From an uncultured bacterium (lineage in GTDB: Bacteria > Nitrospirota > Thermodesulfovibrionia > Thermodesulfovibrionales > Dissulfurispiraceae): DNA of 64,000 nt. Position numbers and translations under genes: made by a program. Positions 1-8,086 of this stretch are shown here, piece by piece (position 1 is the stretch's first letter; each line of letters opens with the position of its first letter). Under the pieces are notes generated by a model that saw nothing but the letters and a program-made list of their open reading frames with translations, had not been told where the DNA came from and did no database searches. The stretch is taken from assembly GCA_937949555.1 (NCBI GenBank), contig CALEDV010000027.1:27733-91732 (forward strand), given 5' to 3'.

Positions 1-1
1 G

Positions 2-307
2 GACCTTGCCATACTGGAAAGCTTCCGCTGTAATGCCTTTCTTTTAGACACCTTCGCCCCTGATTCCTATGGAGGCACGGGGCAGATCTTCAACTGGGAC
101 ATCGCTGTAGAGGCAAAAAAATATGGACGAGTAATCCTCTCCGGTGGGCTCAATCCAGACAATATCATAAGGGCAGTAAGGCATGTAAGACCCTATGCAG
201 TAGATGTAAGCTCAGGGGTTGAATCCACTACAAAGGGCATTAAGGATGCTTCAAAGATAAGGGCTTTTATAGAGAGGGCAAAGACTGCCTTGATGTTATA
301 CGAATGA
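2..307 (+). CDS. trpF: Phosphoribosylanthranilate isomerase, C-terminal part (cut by window edge)
   Basis: The reading frame is open from the left edge to TGA at 305-307, so only about the last 101 residues are present. The sequence shows the TrpF signatures LLDTF followed by GGTG (phosphate-binding barrel strand), ILSGGL, and VDVSSGVE near the end. TrpF is the cytosolic TIM-barrel enzyme of tryptophan synthesis that isomerises N-(5-phosphoribosyl)anthranilate to CdRP. The 3' end overlaps the convergent queF gene by 41 bases, which is unusual because the overlap lies inside both coding regions. The N-terminal half and any trp neighbours lie outside the window. Confidence 0.93.
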   Translation, partial: DLAILESFRCNAFLLDTFAPDSYGGTGQIFNWDIAVEAKKYGRVILSGGLNPDNIIRAVRHVRPYAVDVSSGVESTTKGIKDASKIRAFIERAKTALMLYE

Positions 308-647
308 TGGTCTTTACATTCCCCCTGGGATTGAAGTCTGCAATGACCTCAAGGTATCGAGGGGCGAGTCTCTCTGATAATTCTGAATAGACCCTGTTGG
401 CGACCTCTTCGTGAGACACATAACACTGTCTGAAGGAATTCAGATAGAGCTTCAGAGACTTAAGCTCAATAATCTTTTTATCGGGCACATAGGTGATCTT
501 GAAGGTTGCAAAGTCTGGGTACCCTGACCGGGGACATAGACAGGTAAACTCTGAAAAGGTTATATTTATCTCGTAATCCCGTTCGGGTGTAGGGTTATCC
601 CAGAGCTCGAGGGTTGCCTTGTCTATCTCTTCTTCGCCATAACGCAT
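267..647 (-). CDS. queF: NADPH-dependent 7-cyano-7-deazaguanine reductase
   Basis: This is a 126-residue type I (unimodular) QueF, which reduces the nitrile preQ0 to the amine preQ1 in queuosine tRNA modification. Diagnostic stretches are [14 protein letters not shown], which contains the nucleophilic cysteine that forms the thioimide (CPRSGYPDF), and [13 protein letters not shown], the family's NADPH/substrate motif. A following HEEVANRV segment supplies the conserved glutamate region. Length fits the Bacillus-type enzyme, not the duplicated E. coli type. The gene reads toward trpF and the last ~13 codons overlap the trpF end. The start is ATG at 645-647, divergent from rfbA with only 30 bases between them, so the two genes share a very short promoter region. 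Confidence 0.93.
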   Translation of the reverse strand: MRYGEEEIDKATLELWDNPTPERDYEINITFSEFTCLCPRSGYPDFATFKITYVPDKKIIELKSLKLYLNSFRQCYVSHEEVANRVYSELSERLAPRYLEVIADFNPRGNVKTIIRITSRQSLPSL

Positions 648-677
648 AGGCTTATTTTATACAAAAAGGAGGCCCTT

Positions 678-1553
678 TTGAAAGGTATCATATTAGCAGG
701 CGGTAGTGGCACAAGGCTTTACCCCATCACCATACCGGTTTGCAAACAGTTACTCCCAATTTATGACAAACCAATGCTCTATTACCCCCTGTCAATACTG
801 ATGCTTTCAGGTATCAGGGAGATATTGATTATTTCCACACCAAGAGACACCCCCCGCCTTCAAGAGATCTTCGGCAACGGAAGCCAAATTGGGCTCTCAC
901 TGAGCTATGTGATACAAGACTATCCAAGGGGGCTTGCAGAGGCATTTATACTGGGCGAATCCTTTATGGGTAATGATGATGCATGTCTCATACTTGGTGA
1001 CAATATATTCTTCGGCCATGGCCTTACAGGGCTTTTAAGAAAGGCCAAGGAACACATAGCCACTAAGGGAGGGGCTGTGGTGTTTGGTTACTATGTCACA
1101 GACCCTGAGAGATACGGCGTTGTGGAGTTTGATGCTGCTGGCAATGCGGTATCTATTGAAGAAAAGCCAAAGAAACCAAGGTCTAACTATGCTGTTACGG
1201 GCCTTTACTTCTATGATAACTCTGTCATAGAGATTGCAAGGTCTGTGAGGCCCTCACATAGGGGTGAGCTTGAGATTACCGATGTAAACAGGGCCTATCT
1301 GGCAAAGGGCAAGTTGTCGGTGGAGCTTTTAGGTAGGGGCTATGCATGGCTTGATACAGGCACAGCAGAGAGCCTCCTTGAGGCCGGCAACTTTATATCC
1401 ACCATAGAAAAGAGACAGGGCCTGAAGATCGCCTGCATTGAGGAGATAGCCTTCAAACTTGGTTACATCTCTAAAGAGGATTTGAACCGTATTGCAGAGG
1501 GCTATAGGAATGACTACGGCCGCTATCTTGCAAATATAGCAAAGGAGGCCTGA
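678..1553 (+). CDS. rfbA: Glucose-1-phosphate thymidylyltransferase
   Basis: A 291-residue enzyme that makes dTDP-glucose from dTTP and glucose-1-phosphate, the first step of the dTDP-L-rhamnose pathway for surface polysaccharides. It opens with the nucleotidyltransferase motif [16 protein letters not shown], followed by [15 protein letters not shown] and LGDNIFFG (metal-binding Asp), EEKPKKPRS and YAWLDTGT, all typical of RfbA/RmlA. Length matches the family (about 290). The start is TTG at 678-680, supported by the strong site AAGGAGG at 666-672. It heads an operon: rfbC follows after one base and rfbB overlaps rfbC. Confidence 0.97.
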   Translation: MKGIILAGGSGTRLYPITIPVCKQLLPIYDKPMLYYPLSILMLSGIREILIISTPRDTPRLQEIFGNGSQIGLSLSYVIQDYPRGLAEAFILGESFMGNDDACLILGDNIFFGHGLTGLLRKAKEHIATKGGAVVFGYYVTDPERYGVVEFDAAGNAVSIEEKPKKPRSNYAVTGLYFYDNSVIEIARSVRPSHRGELEITDVNRAYLAKGKLSVELLGRGYAWLDTGTAESLLEAGNFISTIEKRQGLKIACIEEIAFKLGYISKEDLNRIAEGYRNDYGRYLANIAKEA

Positions 1554-1554
1554 C

Positions 1555-2121
1555 ATGCCCTTTGAGTTCAAAAGCCTTGCGATCAAAGAGGTGATTTTGA
1601 TAAAGCCTAAGAGGTTCGTTGACAATAGGGGATTCTTCCTTGAGACATACAAGAGGTCTGAGTTTATCAAGGCAGGTATCAAAGAGGACTTTGTGCAACA
1701 CAATCACTCACGGTCATCAAAGGGCGTCTTAAGGGGGCTACACTATCAAATGCATCCCTATGCCCAGGGAAAACTCATAAGGTGCATCAGGGGGGCCATA
1801 CTCGATGTGGCGGTTGACATCAGAAAGGGATCTCCTACATATGGTGCATGGACGGCCGAGGTGCTCTCTGAAGACAACGGTTTGATGCTATTTATACCCC
1901 TTGGATTTGCCCATGGATTTCTCACCCTTGCCGACGATACAGAGATCATCTATACCTGTACATCTGAGTATGCCCCTGAATACGATAGAGGCATAATATG
2001 GAATGACAAAGACATCGGCATCAAATGGGGTTGCGACACCCCAGCCCTATCGCCAAAGGATGCGCAGCTCCCATCACTGAAGGACGCAGAAAACAATTTT
2101 ATCTATCAGGAGAGTCTATGA
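1555..2121 (+). CDS. rfbC: dTDP-4-dehydrorhamnose 3,5-epimerase
   Basis: A 188-residue cupin-fold epimerase that inverts C3 and C5 of dTDP-4-keto-6-deoxyglucose. Family features include PKRFVDNRGFFLETYK, the QHNHSRSSKGVLRGLHYQ segment that carries the catalytic His (GLHYQ), the VDIRKGSPTYG strand and FAHGFLTL. Length is standard. It starts one base after rfbA's stop and its own stop TGA overlaps the ATG of rfbB (ATGA at 2118-2121), which indicates translational coupling. It works between RfbB and RfbD; RfbD is not present in this window. Confidence 0.96.
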   Translation: MPFEFKSLAIKEVILIKPKRFVDNRGFFLETYKRSEFIKAGIKEDFVQHNHSRSSKGVLRGLHYQMHPYAQGKLIRCIRGAILDVAVDIRKGSPTYGAWTAEVLSEDNGLMLFIPLGFAHGFLTLADDTEIIYTCTSEYAPEYDRGIIWNDKDIGIKWGCDTPALSPKDAQLPSLKDAENNFIYQESL

Positions 2122-3110
2122 AAAGGATGCTCGTTACTGGAGGCGCAGGTTTTATAGGCAGTGAATTTGTCAGACAGGCCGTAGGTTCCTATGATGTAGC
2201 CGTTATAGATTGCCTAACCTACGCAGGGGATGTGGAGAGATTGTCAACAGTGAAGAGTGATATAAGGTTTTATCAGGCTGATATTACAGACCCTGAAAAG
2301 ACAAGGCATATCATAAACACCGAGAGACCTGATATCTTAGTGCACTGGGCTGCGGAGAGCCATGTGGACAGGAGCATACTAAATGCATCGCCCTTCATTG
2401 ATACAAACATCAAGGGGACGCAGGTACTGCTCGATTGTGCAAGGGCGGTGGGTTTAAGCCTGTTTGTAAACATATCCACCGATGAGGTCTATGGAGACCT
2501 TGATGAAAAGGGGCAGTTTACTGAAACCACCTGCCTTAATCCAAGCTCTCCATACTCAGTCAGCAAGGCAGCACAGGACATGCTCGGCAGGGCATACCAT
2601 AGAACACACAAACTACCTGTGATCACCCTTAGACCTTCAAACAACTACGGATACTGGCAGTATCCAGAGAAACTCCTACCTGTCATCATATTTAAGGCTT
2701 ACAACAACGAAAGGATACCAATATACGGCAAGGGGGAAAATGTGAGGGAGTGGCTCCATGTCTCAGACTGTGCGAGGGCAGTGCTCGAGGTTATAGAAAA
2801 GGGCAAGACAGGAGAGGTTTACAACATCGGTAGTGGCAACGAGGAGAGGAACATTGATGTGGTAAAGACAGTGCTTAAGATTATGAACAAGCCTGAGTCC
2901 CTTATCGAGTTTGTGCCCGACAGACCTGGTCATGACTTTCGCTATAGCCTTAATTGCTCTAAGATAAAAGAAGAGATAAACTGGTCCCCTACAGTGGATT
3001 TTCAAAAGGGGCTATATGAAACAACAAGCTGGTATCTGTCAAACCTCCAGTGGGTTGAGGGGAAATTGGCAGCCCTAAGACAATACTGGGATAAGGTTTA
3101 CAGACCCTAA
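2118..3110 (+). CDS. rfbB: dTDP-glucose 4,6-dehydratase
   Basis: A short-chain dehydrogenase/reductase of 330 residues that converts dTDP-glucose to dTDP-4-keto-6-deoxyglucose with bound NAD. It shows the Rossmann motif TGGAGFIG at the N-terminus, WAAESHVDRS, STDEVYG (catalytic Thr-Asp-Glu), and the YSVSKAAQD sequence containing the Tyr-x3-Lys couple. The frame is open upstream to 2025, but the start chosen is ATG at 2118 because it overlaps the rfbC stop and yields the canonical N-terminus MKRMLVTGGAGFIG; the extra 31 upstream residues would lie inside rfbC. Final gene of the rfbACB operon. Confidence 0.96.
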   Translation: MKRMLVTGGAGFIGSEFVRQAVGSYDVAVIDCLTYAGDVERLSTVKSDIRFYQADITDPEKTRHIINTERPDILVHWAAESHVDRSILNASPFIDTNIKGTQVLLDCARAVGLSLFVNISTDEVYGDLDEKGQFTETTCLNPSSPYSVSKAAQDMLGRAYHRTHKLPVITLRPSNNYGYWQYPEKLLPVIIFKAYNNERIPIYGKGENVREWLHVSDCARAVLEVIEKGKTGEVYNIGSGNEERNIDVVKTVLKIMNKPESLIEFVPDRPGHDFRYSLNCSKIKEEINWSPTVDFQKGLYETTSWYLSNLQWVEGKLAALRQYWDKVYRP

Positions 3111-3187
3111 ATGCTTGTGTTAATCTAACAGGCTTTTAAAAGGGACTTTAAAAAATAATATTTCAATGAAAGGTGGTGATTTATTCA

Positions 3188-3457
3188 ATGTCTATTGACA
3201 AGGAGAGGAAAAGAGAATTGATAGAATCCTATCGAGTACACGATAAGGACTCAGGGTCGCCTGAGGTGCAGATTGCCTTGCTAACAGAAAGGATCTCATC
3301 TCTTACCGAACACTTTAAAATCCATAAAAAGGATCATCATTCAAGAAGAGGTTTACTGAAACTTGTAGCCCAAAGAAAGAAACTCATAAGCTATCTTAAA
3401 TCAAACGACAAAAAGAGATATGACAACATATTGGGACGCCTCGGCTTAAGGAAATAA
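3188..3457 (+). CDS. rpsO: 30S ribosomal protein S15
   Basis: An 89-residue protein, exactly the usual S15 length, binding the central domain of 16S rRNA. The core [20 protein letters not shown] and [22 protein letters not shown] are diagnostic. A GTG at 3173 in the same frame would add five residues, but that GTG lies inside the ribosome-binding sequence AAGGTGGTGAT (3170-3180), so the ATG at 3188 with spacing of about 8 bases is the better start. It precedes pnp, the classic rpsO-pnp order seen in many bacteria, with a hairpin between them. Confidence 0.97.
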   Translation: MSIDKERKRELIESYRVHDKDSGSPEVQIALLTERISSLTEHFKIHKKDHHSRRGLLKLVAQRKKLISYLKSNDKKRYDNILGRLGLRK

Positions 3458-3480
3458 GAATCCTTTTTTTAAGGATTCTT
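3456..3480 (+). terminator. Perfect hairpin between rpsO and pnp
   Basis: A perfect 10-base inverted repeat, AAGAATCCTT and AAGGATTCTT, separated by five T, starts at the rpsO stop codon. No long T tract follows, so it may be a leaky terminator or an RNA-processing hairpin rather than a strong stop. In E. coli the same intercistronic region holds a terminator and an RNase III site that controls pnp; whether that applies here is inference. Confidence 0.5.
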
Positions 3481-3532
3481 ATAATCCCCATTTTATCAAA
3501 TAAATCCAACTAAGGAGTTCAGAAGAATTTAC

Positions 3533-5650
3533 ATGACCAAGGTAGAGACCACATTTAAAGGACGACAGTTAATCATTGAGACAGGACAGATTGCAAGGCA
3601 ATCAGACGGTTCCGTATTAGTCAAATATGGCGACACCTATGTGCTTGCCACAGTAGTTGCAGATGAAAATCGGAGAGAAGGACTTGATTTCTTCCCTTTG
3701 ACTATAGATTATCAAGAGAAAACCTATGCAGCAGGAAAGATACCCGGAGGCTTCTTCAAGCGCGAGGGTAAACCTACAGAGAAAGAGGTGCTTACCTCAA
3801 GGCTCATTGACAGACCTATCAGACCGCTATTTCCAAAGGATTTTTATCAGGAGACCCAGGGCATTGTATCAGTGCTATCCTTTGGGGATGAGAATGTTGC
3901 AGATTTATTGGGCATCATAGGCATGTCTGCTGCAACCCACATCTCCGATATCCCATTCAACGGACCTGCTGCAGCCGTAAGGATCGGCATGAAAGGGGGC
4001 GAGTTTATCATAAACCCTACCTTAGGGGAGTCGGAAAATCTCTCGCTTAACCTTGTGGTTGCTGGGACTGCCGATGCAGTAATTATGGTTGAGGGCGGTG
4101 GTGCAGAGGTAAGCGAAGAGACTATTATGCAGGCTATTGATCTTGCTCATGAAAATATAAAAGGGCTAACGAGACTTCAGGATGAGTTGAGAGAAAAGGT
4201 AGGTAAGGAGAAAAAGCCCCTTACCCCATCACCCAAATATCCTCAGCTCATAGAAGACGTAAGGTCCTTTGTCTCCCAGAAGATAAAGACAGCCATCAGT
4301 ATACCAGGCAAACAAAGGAGACAGGAGGCGCTCAATGCCATCCTTGAGGAGACCCTTAAAAACTTCAATACTGAGAGCTCTGCAGAAAAATATACAAACA
4401 ATGCCAAACAGGATATTAAACGTCTTGTTACAAATATATTTGAGGACTACGAAAAGGAGATTGTGCGCTCCATGATAGTAAATGAAGGGATTAGGGCAGA
4501 CTCCCGAAAGACCGATGAGATTAGGAATATCTCCTGTTATACAGGGATATTGCCGAGGGCCCATGGGTCTGCGCTTTTTGTAAGAGGAGAAACCCAGTCC
4601 TTGGTAGTTACCACCCTTGGAACCCATGACGATGAGCAGAGGGTGGAGACCCTGGAGGGTGATTCTTTTAAATCCTTTATGCTCCATTACAACTTTCCCC
4701 CCTTCAGTGTTGGCGAGGTCAAGCCTCTCAGGTCTCCTGGCAGGAGGGAGATAGGACATGGTGCCCTTGCTGAGAGGGCATTAAAGTATGTAATTCCAGA
4801 GAAGGATGTCTTCCCTTACACCATAAGAATAGTGTCTGACATACTGGAGTCTAACGGTTCTTCATCGATGGCAACGGTTTGCGGAGCCACCCTGTCACTA
4901 ATGGATGCTGGAGTCCCTATCAAGGCGCCTGTGGCTGGCATAGCAATGGGACTCATAAAGGAGGCAGACAGGACCATTGTTCTGACCGATATCCTTGGCC
5001 TTGAAGACCACTTGGGGGATATGGACTTCAAAGTTGCAGGCACAGAGCAGGGCATTACCGCCTTTCAGATGGATGTTAAAATCAATGGCGTTGACAGGCA
5101 GATAATGTCTCACGCCCTTGAGCAGGCGAGGAAAGGGAGACTCTTTATACTGGAAAAGATCAAAGAGGCCCTACCGGAGCCTCGCAAGGAATTATCGCCC
5201 TATGCCCCCCGTATATATAAGATGCGCATAAAGCAGGAGAAGATCCGAGATGTGATAGGCTCAGGCGGGAAGGTAATAAGGGGAATTATTGAACAGACAG
5301 GCGTCAAGATAGATATAGATGACAGCGGTGAGGTAAACATAGCCTCCTCTGACAATAATTCAGCACAAAGGGCAATTGAACTCATAAAGGGAATCGTAGA
5401 AGAGCCTGAATTAGGAAAGATTTATCTTGGCAAGGTAAAAAGGATTGCTGACTTTGGCGCTTTTGTTGAGATTATTCCAGGCACTGACGGATTACTGCAC
5501 ATCTCCCAGATAGCTGAAAGGAGGATAGCCAAGGTTACCGATGAGATCAACATCGGTGATGAAGTGCTGGTGAAGGTCATTGAAATAGACCCTCAGGGCA
5601 AGATAAGACTCAGCAGAAAAGAGGCTATGCGGGAACAGTCTAAGGCATAA
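3533..5650 (+). CDS. pnp: Polyribonucleotide nucleotidyltransferase (PNPase)
   Basis: A 705-residue phosphorolytic 3'-5' exoribonuclease, the usual length. Two RNase PH-like domains are visible: the first with YGDTYVLATVVAD and RPIRPLFPKDF, the second with RADSRKTDEIR, LPRAHGSALFVRGETQ, PPFSVGEV and GHGALAERAL, and the metal/phosphate region LGLEDHLGDMDFKVAGT. These are followed by a KH domain (GSGGKVIRGIIEQTG) and an S1 domain (GKVKRIADFGAFVEI ... GLLHISQI) for RNA binding. The protein acts in the cytosolic degradosome. It starts at ATG 3533 after GGAGTTC and is followed two bases later by an M16 peptidase, an order also common in Firmicutes. Confidence 0.98.
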   Translation: MTKVETTFKGRQLIIETGQIARQSDGSVLVKYGDTYVLATVVADENRREGLDFFPLTIDYQEKTYAAGKIPGGFFKREGKPTEKEVLTSRLIDRPIRPLFPKDFYQETQGIVSVLSFGDENVADLLGIIGMSAATHISDIPFNGPAAAVRIGMKGGEFIINPTLGESENLSLNLVVAGTADAVIMVEGGGAEVSEETIMQAIDLAHENIKGLTRLQDELREKVGKEKKPLTPSPKYPQLIEDVRSFVSQKIKTAISIPGKQRRQEALNAILEETLKNFNTESSAEKYTNNAKQDIKRLVTNIFEDYEKEIVRSMIVNEGIRADSRKTDEIRNISCYTGILPRAHGSALFVRGETQSLVVTTLGTHDDEQRVETLEGDSFKSFMLHYNFPPFSVGEVKPLRSPGRREIGHGALAERALKYVIPEKDVFPYTIRIVSDILESNGSSSMATVCGATLSLMDAGVPIKAPVAGIAMGLIKEADRTIVLTDILGLEDHLGDMDFKVAGTEQGITAFQMDVKINGVDRQIMSHALEQARKGRLFILEKIKEALPEPRKELSPYAPRIYKMRIKQEKIRDVIGSGGKVIRGIIEQTGVKIDIDDSGEVNIASSDNNSAQRAIELIKGIVEEPELGKIYLGKVKRIADFGAFVEIIPGTDGLLHISQIAERRIAKVTDEINIGDEVLVKVIEIDPQGKIRLSRKEAMREQSKA

Positions 5651-5652
5651 TA

Positions 5653-6897
5653 ATGTTTAGGAAGGCGCTGCTTCATAATGGGATACCAGTTGTAATGGAG
5701 CAACTGAACAATTTTCGCTCCTTTATTATTGGAATATGGGTTAAGGTAGGCTCAAGGAATGAACCTCCTGAAGAAAATGGGATATCCCATTTTCTTGAGC
5801 ATATGTTTTTTAAGGGCACAGAGAAGAGGACTCCCTCTGACATAGCCTTTGAGATTGACTCCCTTGGGGGAGACCTTAATGCCTTTACAAGCCGTGAAAA
5901 CACTGCCTTCTATGTCAAGGTGCTCGACGAGTATAAAGAATCGGCAATTGACCTGCTTTCTGATATCTTTATACATTCAAAATTTCCCGATGAGGAGATA
6001 GAAAAAGAAAAGGGTGTGATAAAGGAGGAGATCAAGTTAGTTGAAGACACCCCTGATGACTACATCCACGATCTATTCAATAAGACCATTTGGGGTGACG
6101 AGGGATTAGGACAACCCGTCTTGGGTAGAAGGGATACAATAAGGCACTTTTCAAGGGAAAGCCTGCTCACTCATGTGGAAAGATATTACGGCACCGCAGA
6201 TATGGTCATATCCTGTGCAGGCAAGTTCGATCATCAGGATGTAATTGACAAGTTAAATCATTACTTTGGAAATCTCAGAAGGGGGTCAGCGCCTGCTATG
6301 AAGGGGACCAACACCTTCAAATCTGAGACCGCAATTTATGAAAAGGACCTCTCAGAGGTCCATCTCTGTATTGGGGTAGAGGCAATACCCTTTGCAAGCC
6401 CTGAGAGATATGACCTCGCCCTATTGAACTCGATATTGGGGGCAAGTGTGAGTTCAAGGCTTTTTCAGGAAATACGGGAGAAAAAGGGTTATGCCTACTC
6501 AATATTTTCCTTTACCTCCTCCTATAAGGACACAGGATATTGGGCAGTCTATGCAGGCACAGGAAGAAAGAAGGCAAGGGCCGTCTCTGAGATGATCCTA
6601 AGGGAAATGAAGGGTTTATATGCAACCATTACGGAACAGGAACTCAAGAGGGCAAAGGACCAAATAAAGGGCAATCTCCTTTTGGGGCTTGAATCCACAA
6701 GTGCAAGGATGCAGAGCATTGCGCGGCAGGAGATCTATTTTGGCAGATATTTCTCAAATCAAGAAATAATAAAGGCCATAGAAGCCGTAAGTCTAAAGAA
6801 TGTCAAAGACCTCGCATACAGGCTTATAAACAATGGTAAGGGTTGCCTTGTTGGATTGGGTCCTATAGACAAAGAGGAATTCAAAGGGCTTATATAA
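5653..6897 (+). CDS. M16 family zinc peptidase (processing-peptidase-like)
   Basis: A 414-residue single-unit insulinase/pitrilysin family protein. The inverted zinc motif HxxEH is present as HFLEH at residues 46-50, followed by the typical GGDLNAFTSRENTAFYVKVL strand, and the downstream third ligand region (EKEKGVIKEEIKLVEDTPDD, Glu) is conserved. The C-terminal half has the REKKGYAYSIFSF substrate-gripping segment typical of processing-peptidase subunits (YmxG/MlpA type). No signal peptide is seen, so it is probably cytosolic. It lies two bases after pnp and is likely co-transcribed. The precise substrate is unknown. Confidence 0.93.
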   Translation: MFRKALLHNGIPVVMEQLNNFRSFIIGIWVKVGSRNEPPEENGISHFLEHMFFKGTEKRTPSDIAFEIDSLGGDLNAFTSRENTAFYVKVLDEYKESAIDLLSDIFIHSKFPDEEIEKEKGVIKEEIKLVEDTPDDYIHDLFNKTIWGDEGLGQPVLGRRDTIRHFSRESLLTHVERYYGTADMVISCAGKFDHQDVIDKLNHYFGNLRRGSAPAMKGTNTFKSETAIYEKDLSEVHLCIGVEAIPFASPERYDLALLNSILGASVSSRLFQEIREKKGYAYSIFSFTSSYKDTGYWAVYAGTGRKKARAVSEMILREMKGLYATITEQELKRAKDQIKGNLLLGLESTSARMQSIARQEIYFGRYFSNQEIIKAIEAVSLKNVKDLAYRLINNGKGCLVGLGPIDKEEFKGLI

Positions 6898-6986
6898 CCC
6901 AAGATAACAGACAGAGATCAAAAGACTCAGACCCTATCGCTGAGCTTGTTCTTAAATAACTATGGCGGCAAAAAATGGGGCTTGTC

Positions 6987-7820
6987 CTATTGTTTCGTAT
7001 AAATACCAAATAATGTGATCAATACACTCACTACCGTAAAACCCATCACCATAAACCACTGCATAAAGTTAAACCTCTTTTCTATTGCATCAAAACGGAC
7101 ATTCATCTCCTTCTGCAAGGCATCAAAACGGACATTCGTCTCCTTCTGCAAGGCATCAATTCGAGCATTCGTCTCCTTCTGCAAAGCATCAATTCGAGCA
7201 TTCGTCTCCTTTTGTAAGGCATCAAAACGGCCATTTGTCTCTTTCTTTAAGATGTCAATTTGGATATTTGTCTCAAGCTGTAAGGCCTCAAACCTCTTAT
7301 CTGTTGCCTCAAAACGAGTAACCATCTCAAGCTGTAAGGCCTCAAACCTCTTATCTGTTGCCTCAAAACGGGCAACCATCTCGCGCTGTAAGGCCTCAAA
7401 CCTCTTCTCTGAGGCCTCAAAACGAGTAACCATCTCGCGCTGTAAGGCCTCAAACCTCTTATCTGTTGCCTCAAAACGAGTAACCATCTCGCGCTGTAAG
7501 GCCTCAAACCTCTTATCTGTTGCCTCAAAACGAGTAACCAACTCGCGCTGTAAGGCCTCAAACCTCTTCTCTGAGGCCTCAAAACGAGTAACCAACTCAC
7601 GCTGAAGCGCTACAAACTGCACATGTTGCGACTCCCTTAGATACTTGAGTTCCTCTTCTACCCTTATTATCCTCTCAATAAGCGATAGCTCCTTAAGACG
7701 TAACTCATTGGCAGTCACATATTCCTCTATGGCAGTCTTAATTTGCTTGTCTACGAATTCTTTTACGGTATTCTCAATGGTTGCTTCTGTAAAGGTATCT
7801 GCTGTTGATACTGGTGTCAT
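6987..7820 (-). CDS. Tandem-repeat coiled-coil protein with C-terminal membrane anchor
   Basis: A 277-residue protein of unknown function. Residues 1-68 are helical. Residues 69-176 are six almost identical 18-residue units of the form FEALQREMVTRFEATDKR. Residues 199-242 are four 11-residue units of the form FDALQKETNAR. Eighteen equals a heptad plus a hendecad, and 11 is a hendecad, so the whole region should form one long coiled coil. Residues 252-272 (QWFMVMGFTVVSVLITLFGIY) form a single C-terminal membrane helix with a very short tail, so the rod probably projects into the cytoplasm from a tail anchor. The architecture recalls Borrelia Bdr-like repeat proteins, but no homology is claimed. 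Copy number is likely to vary between strains. Confidence 0.8.
   Translation of the reverse strand: MTPVSTADTFTEATIENTVKEFVDKQIKTAIEEYVTANELRLKELSLIERIIRVEEELKYLRESQHVQFVALQRELVTRFEASEKRFEALQRELVTRFEATDKRFEALQREMVTRFEATDKRFEALQREMVTRFEASEKRFEALQREMVARFEATDKRFEALQLEMVTRFEATDKRFEALQLETNIQIDILKKETNGRFDALQKETNARIDALQKETNARIDALQKETNVRFDALQKEMNVRFDAIEKRFNFMQWFMVMGFTVVSVLITLFGIYTKQ
7095..7226 (-). repeat. 33-bp tandem repeat, four copies
   Basis: Four in-frame 33-base units encode 11-residue repeats (F/I-DALQKETNxR, residues 199-242) in the same gene. The unit shares the xDALQKE core with the 54-base repeat and could be derived from part of it. Confidence 0.85.
7293..7616 (-). repeat. 54-bp tandem repeat, six copies
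   Basis: Six in-frame copies of a 54-base unit encode the 18-residue coiled-coil repeats (residues 69-176). Copies differ by a few bases only, for example the codons giving ASEK or ATDK, so the array expanded recently or is being homogenised. Confidence 0.88.
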
Positions 7821-7879
7821 CTCTTATAGCCTCCTGTGAGATACTAACATAATAATGGGTGATAAATGAAGGGGTGTGG

Positions 7880-8047
7880 GGGGTCAGGTCTTGAATCATC
7901 AGCTTTTAAGCTCAAAATCCCCCAATAGCCGCTGAGCTAAGATAGCCGCTCTACGCCTTCAGATGTCACAGGATATACTGGCCCTGGATATTCGCCCTTT
8001 GGATTAGTCCTATCAGCGTTAAAAATTATATTTCAAGACCTGACCCC
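7880..8047. mobile_element. Non-autonomous REP/MITE-like element bounded by inverted 16-18 bp ends
   Basis: The left end GGGGTCAGGTCTTGAA (7880-7895) and right end ATTTCAAGACCTGACCCC (8030-8047) are inverted copies of each other. The same ends bound the transposase unit at 32942-33870. The 168-base interior has no open frame, so this is likely a passive copy mobilised in trans by the RAYT transposase. Just outside, TGACCCCATTCTC is directly duplicated (8041-8053 and 8054-8066). It sits between the coiled-coil gene and scpA. Confidence 0.72.
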
Positions 8048-8086
8048 ATTCTCTGACCCCATTCTCTTGCTCAAAGCGCCGAGGGC

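Noticed and set aside
2025..2117. Upstream extension of rfbB by 31 codons
   Set aside because: It lies entirely within rfbC, has no ribosome-binding site and precedes the canonical Rossmann start.
7015..7605. Plus-strand open frame across the tandem-repeat gene
   Set aside because: It is the mirror of the repetitive minus-strand gene: repeats lacking stops on one strand often lack them on the other. The minus strand has a membrane anchor and sensible heptads; the plus-strand frame is a Ser/Arg-rich shadow.
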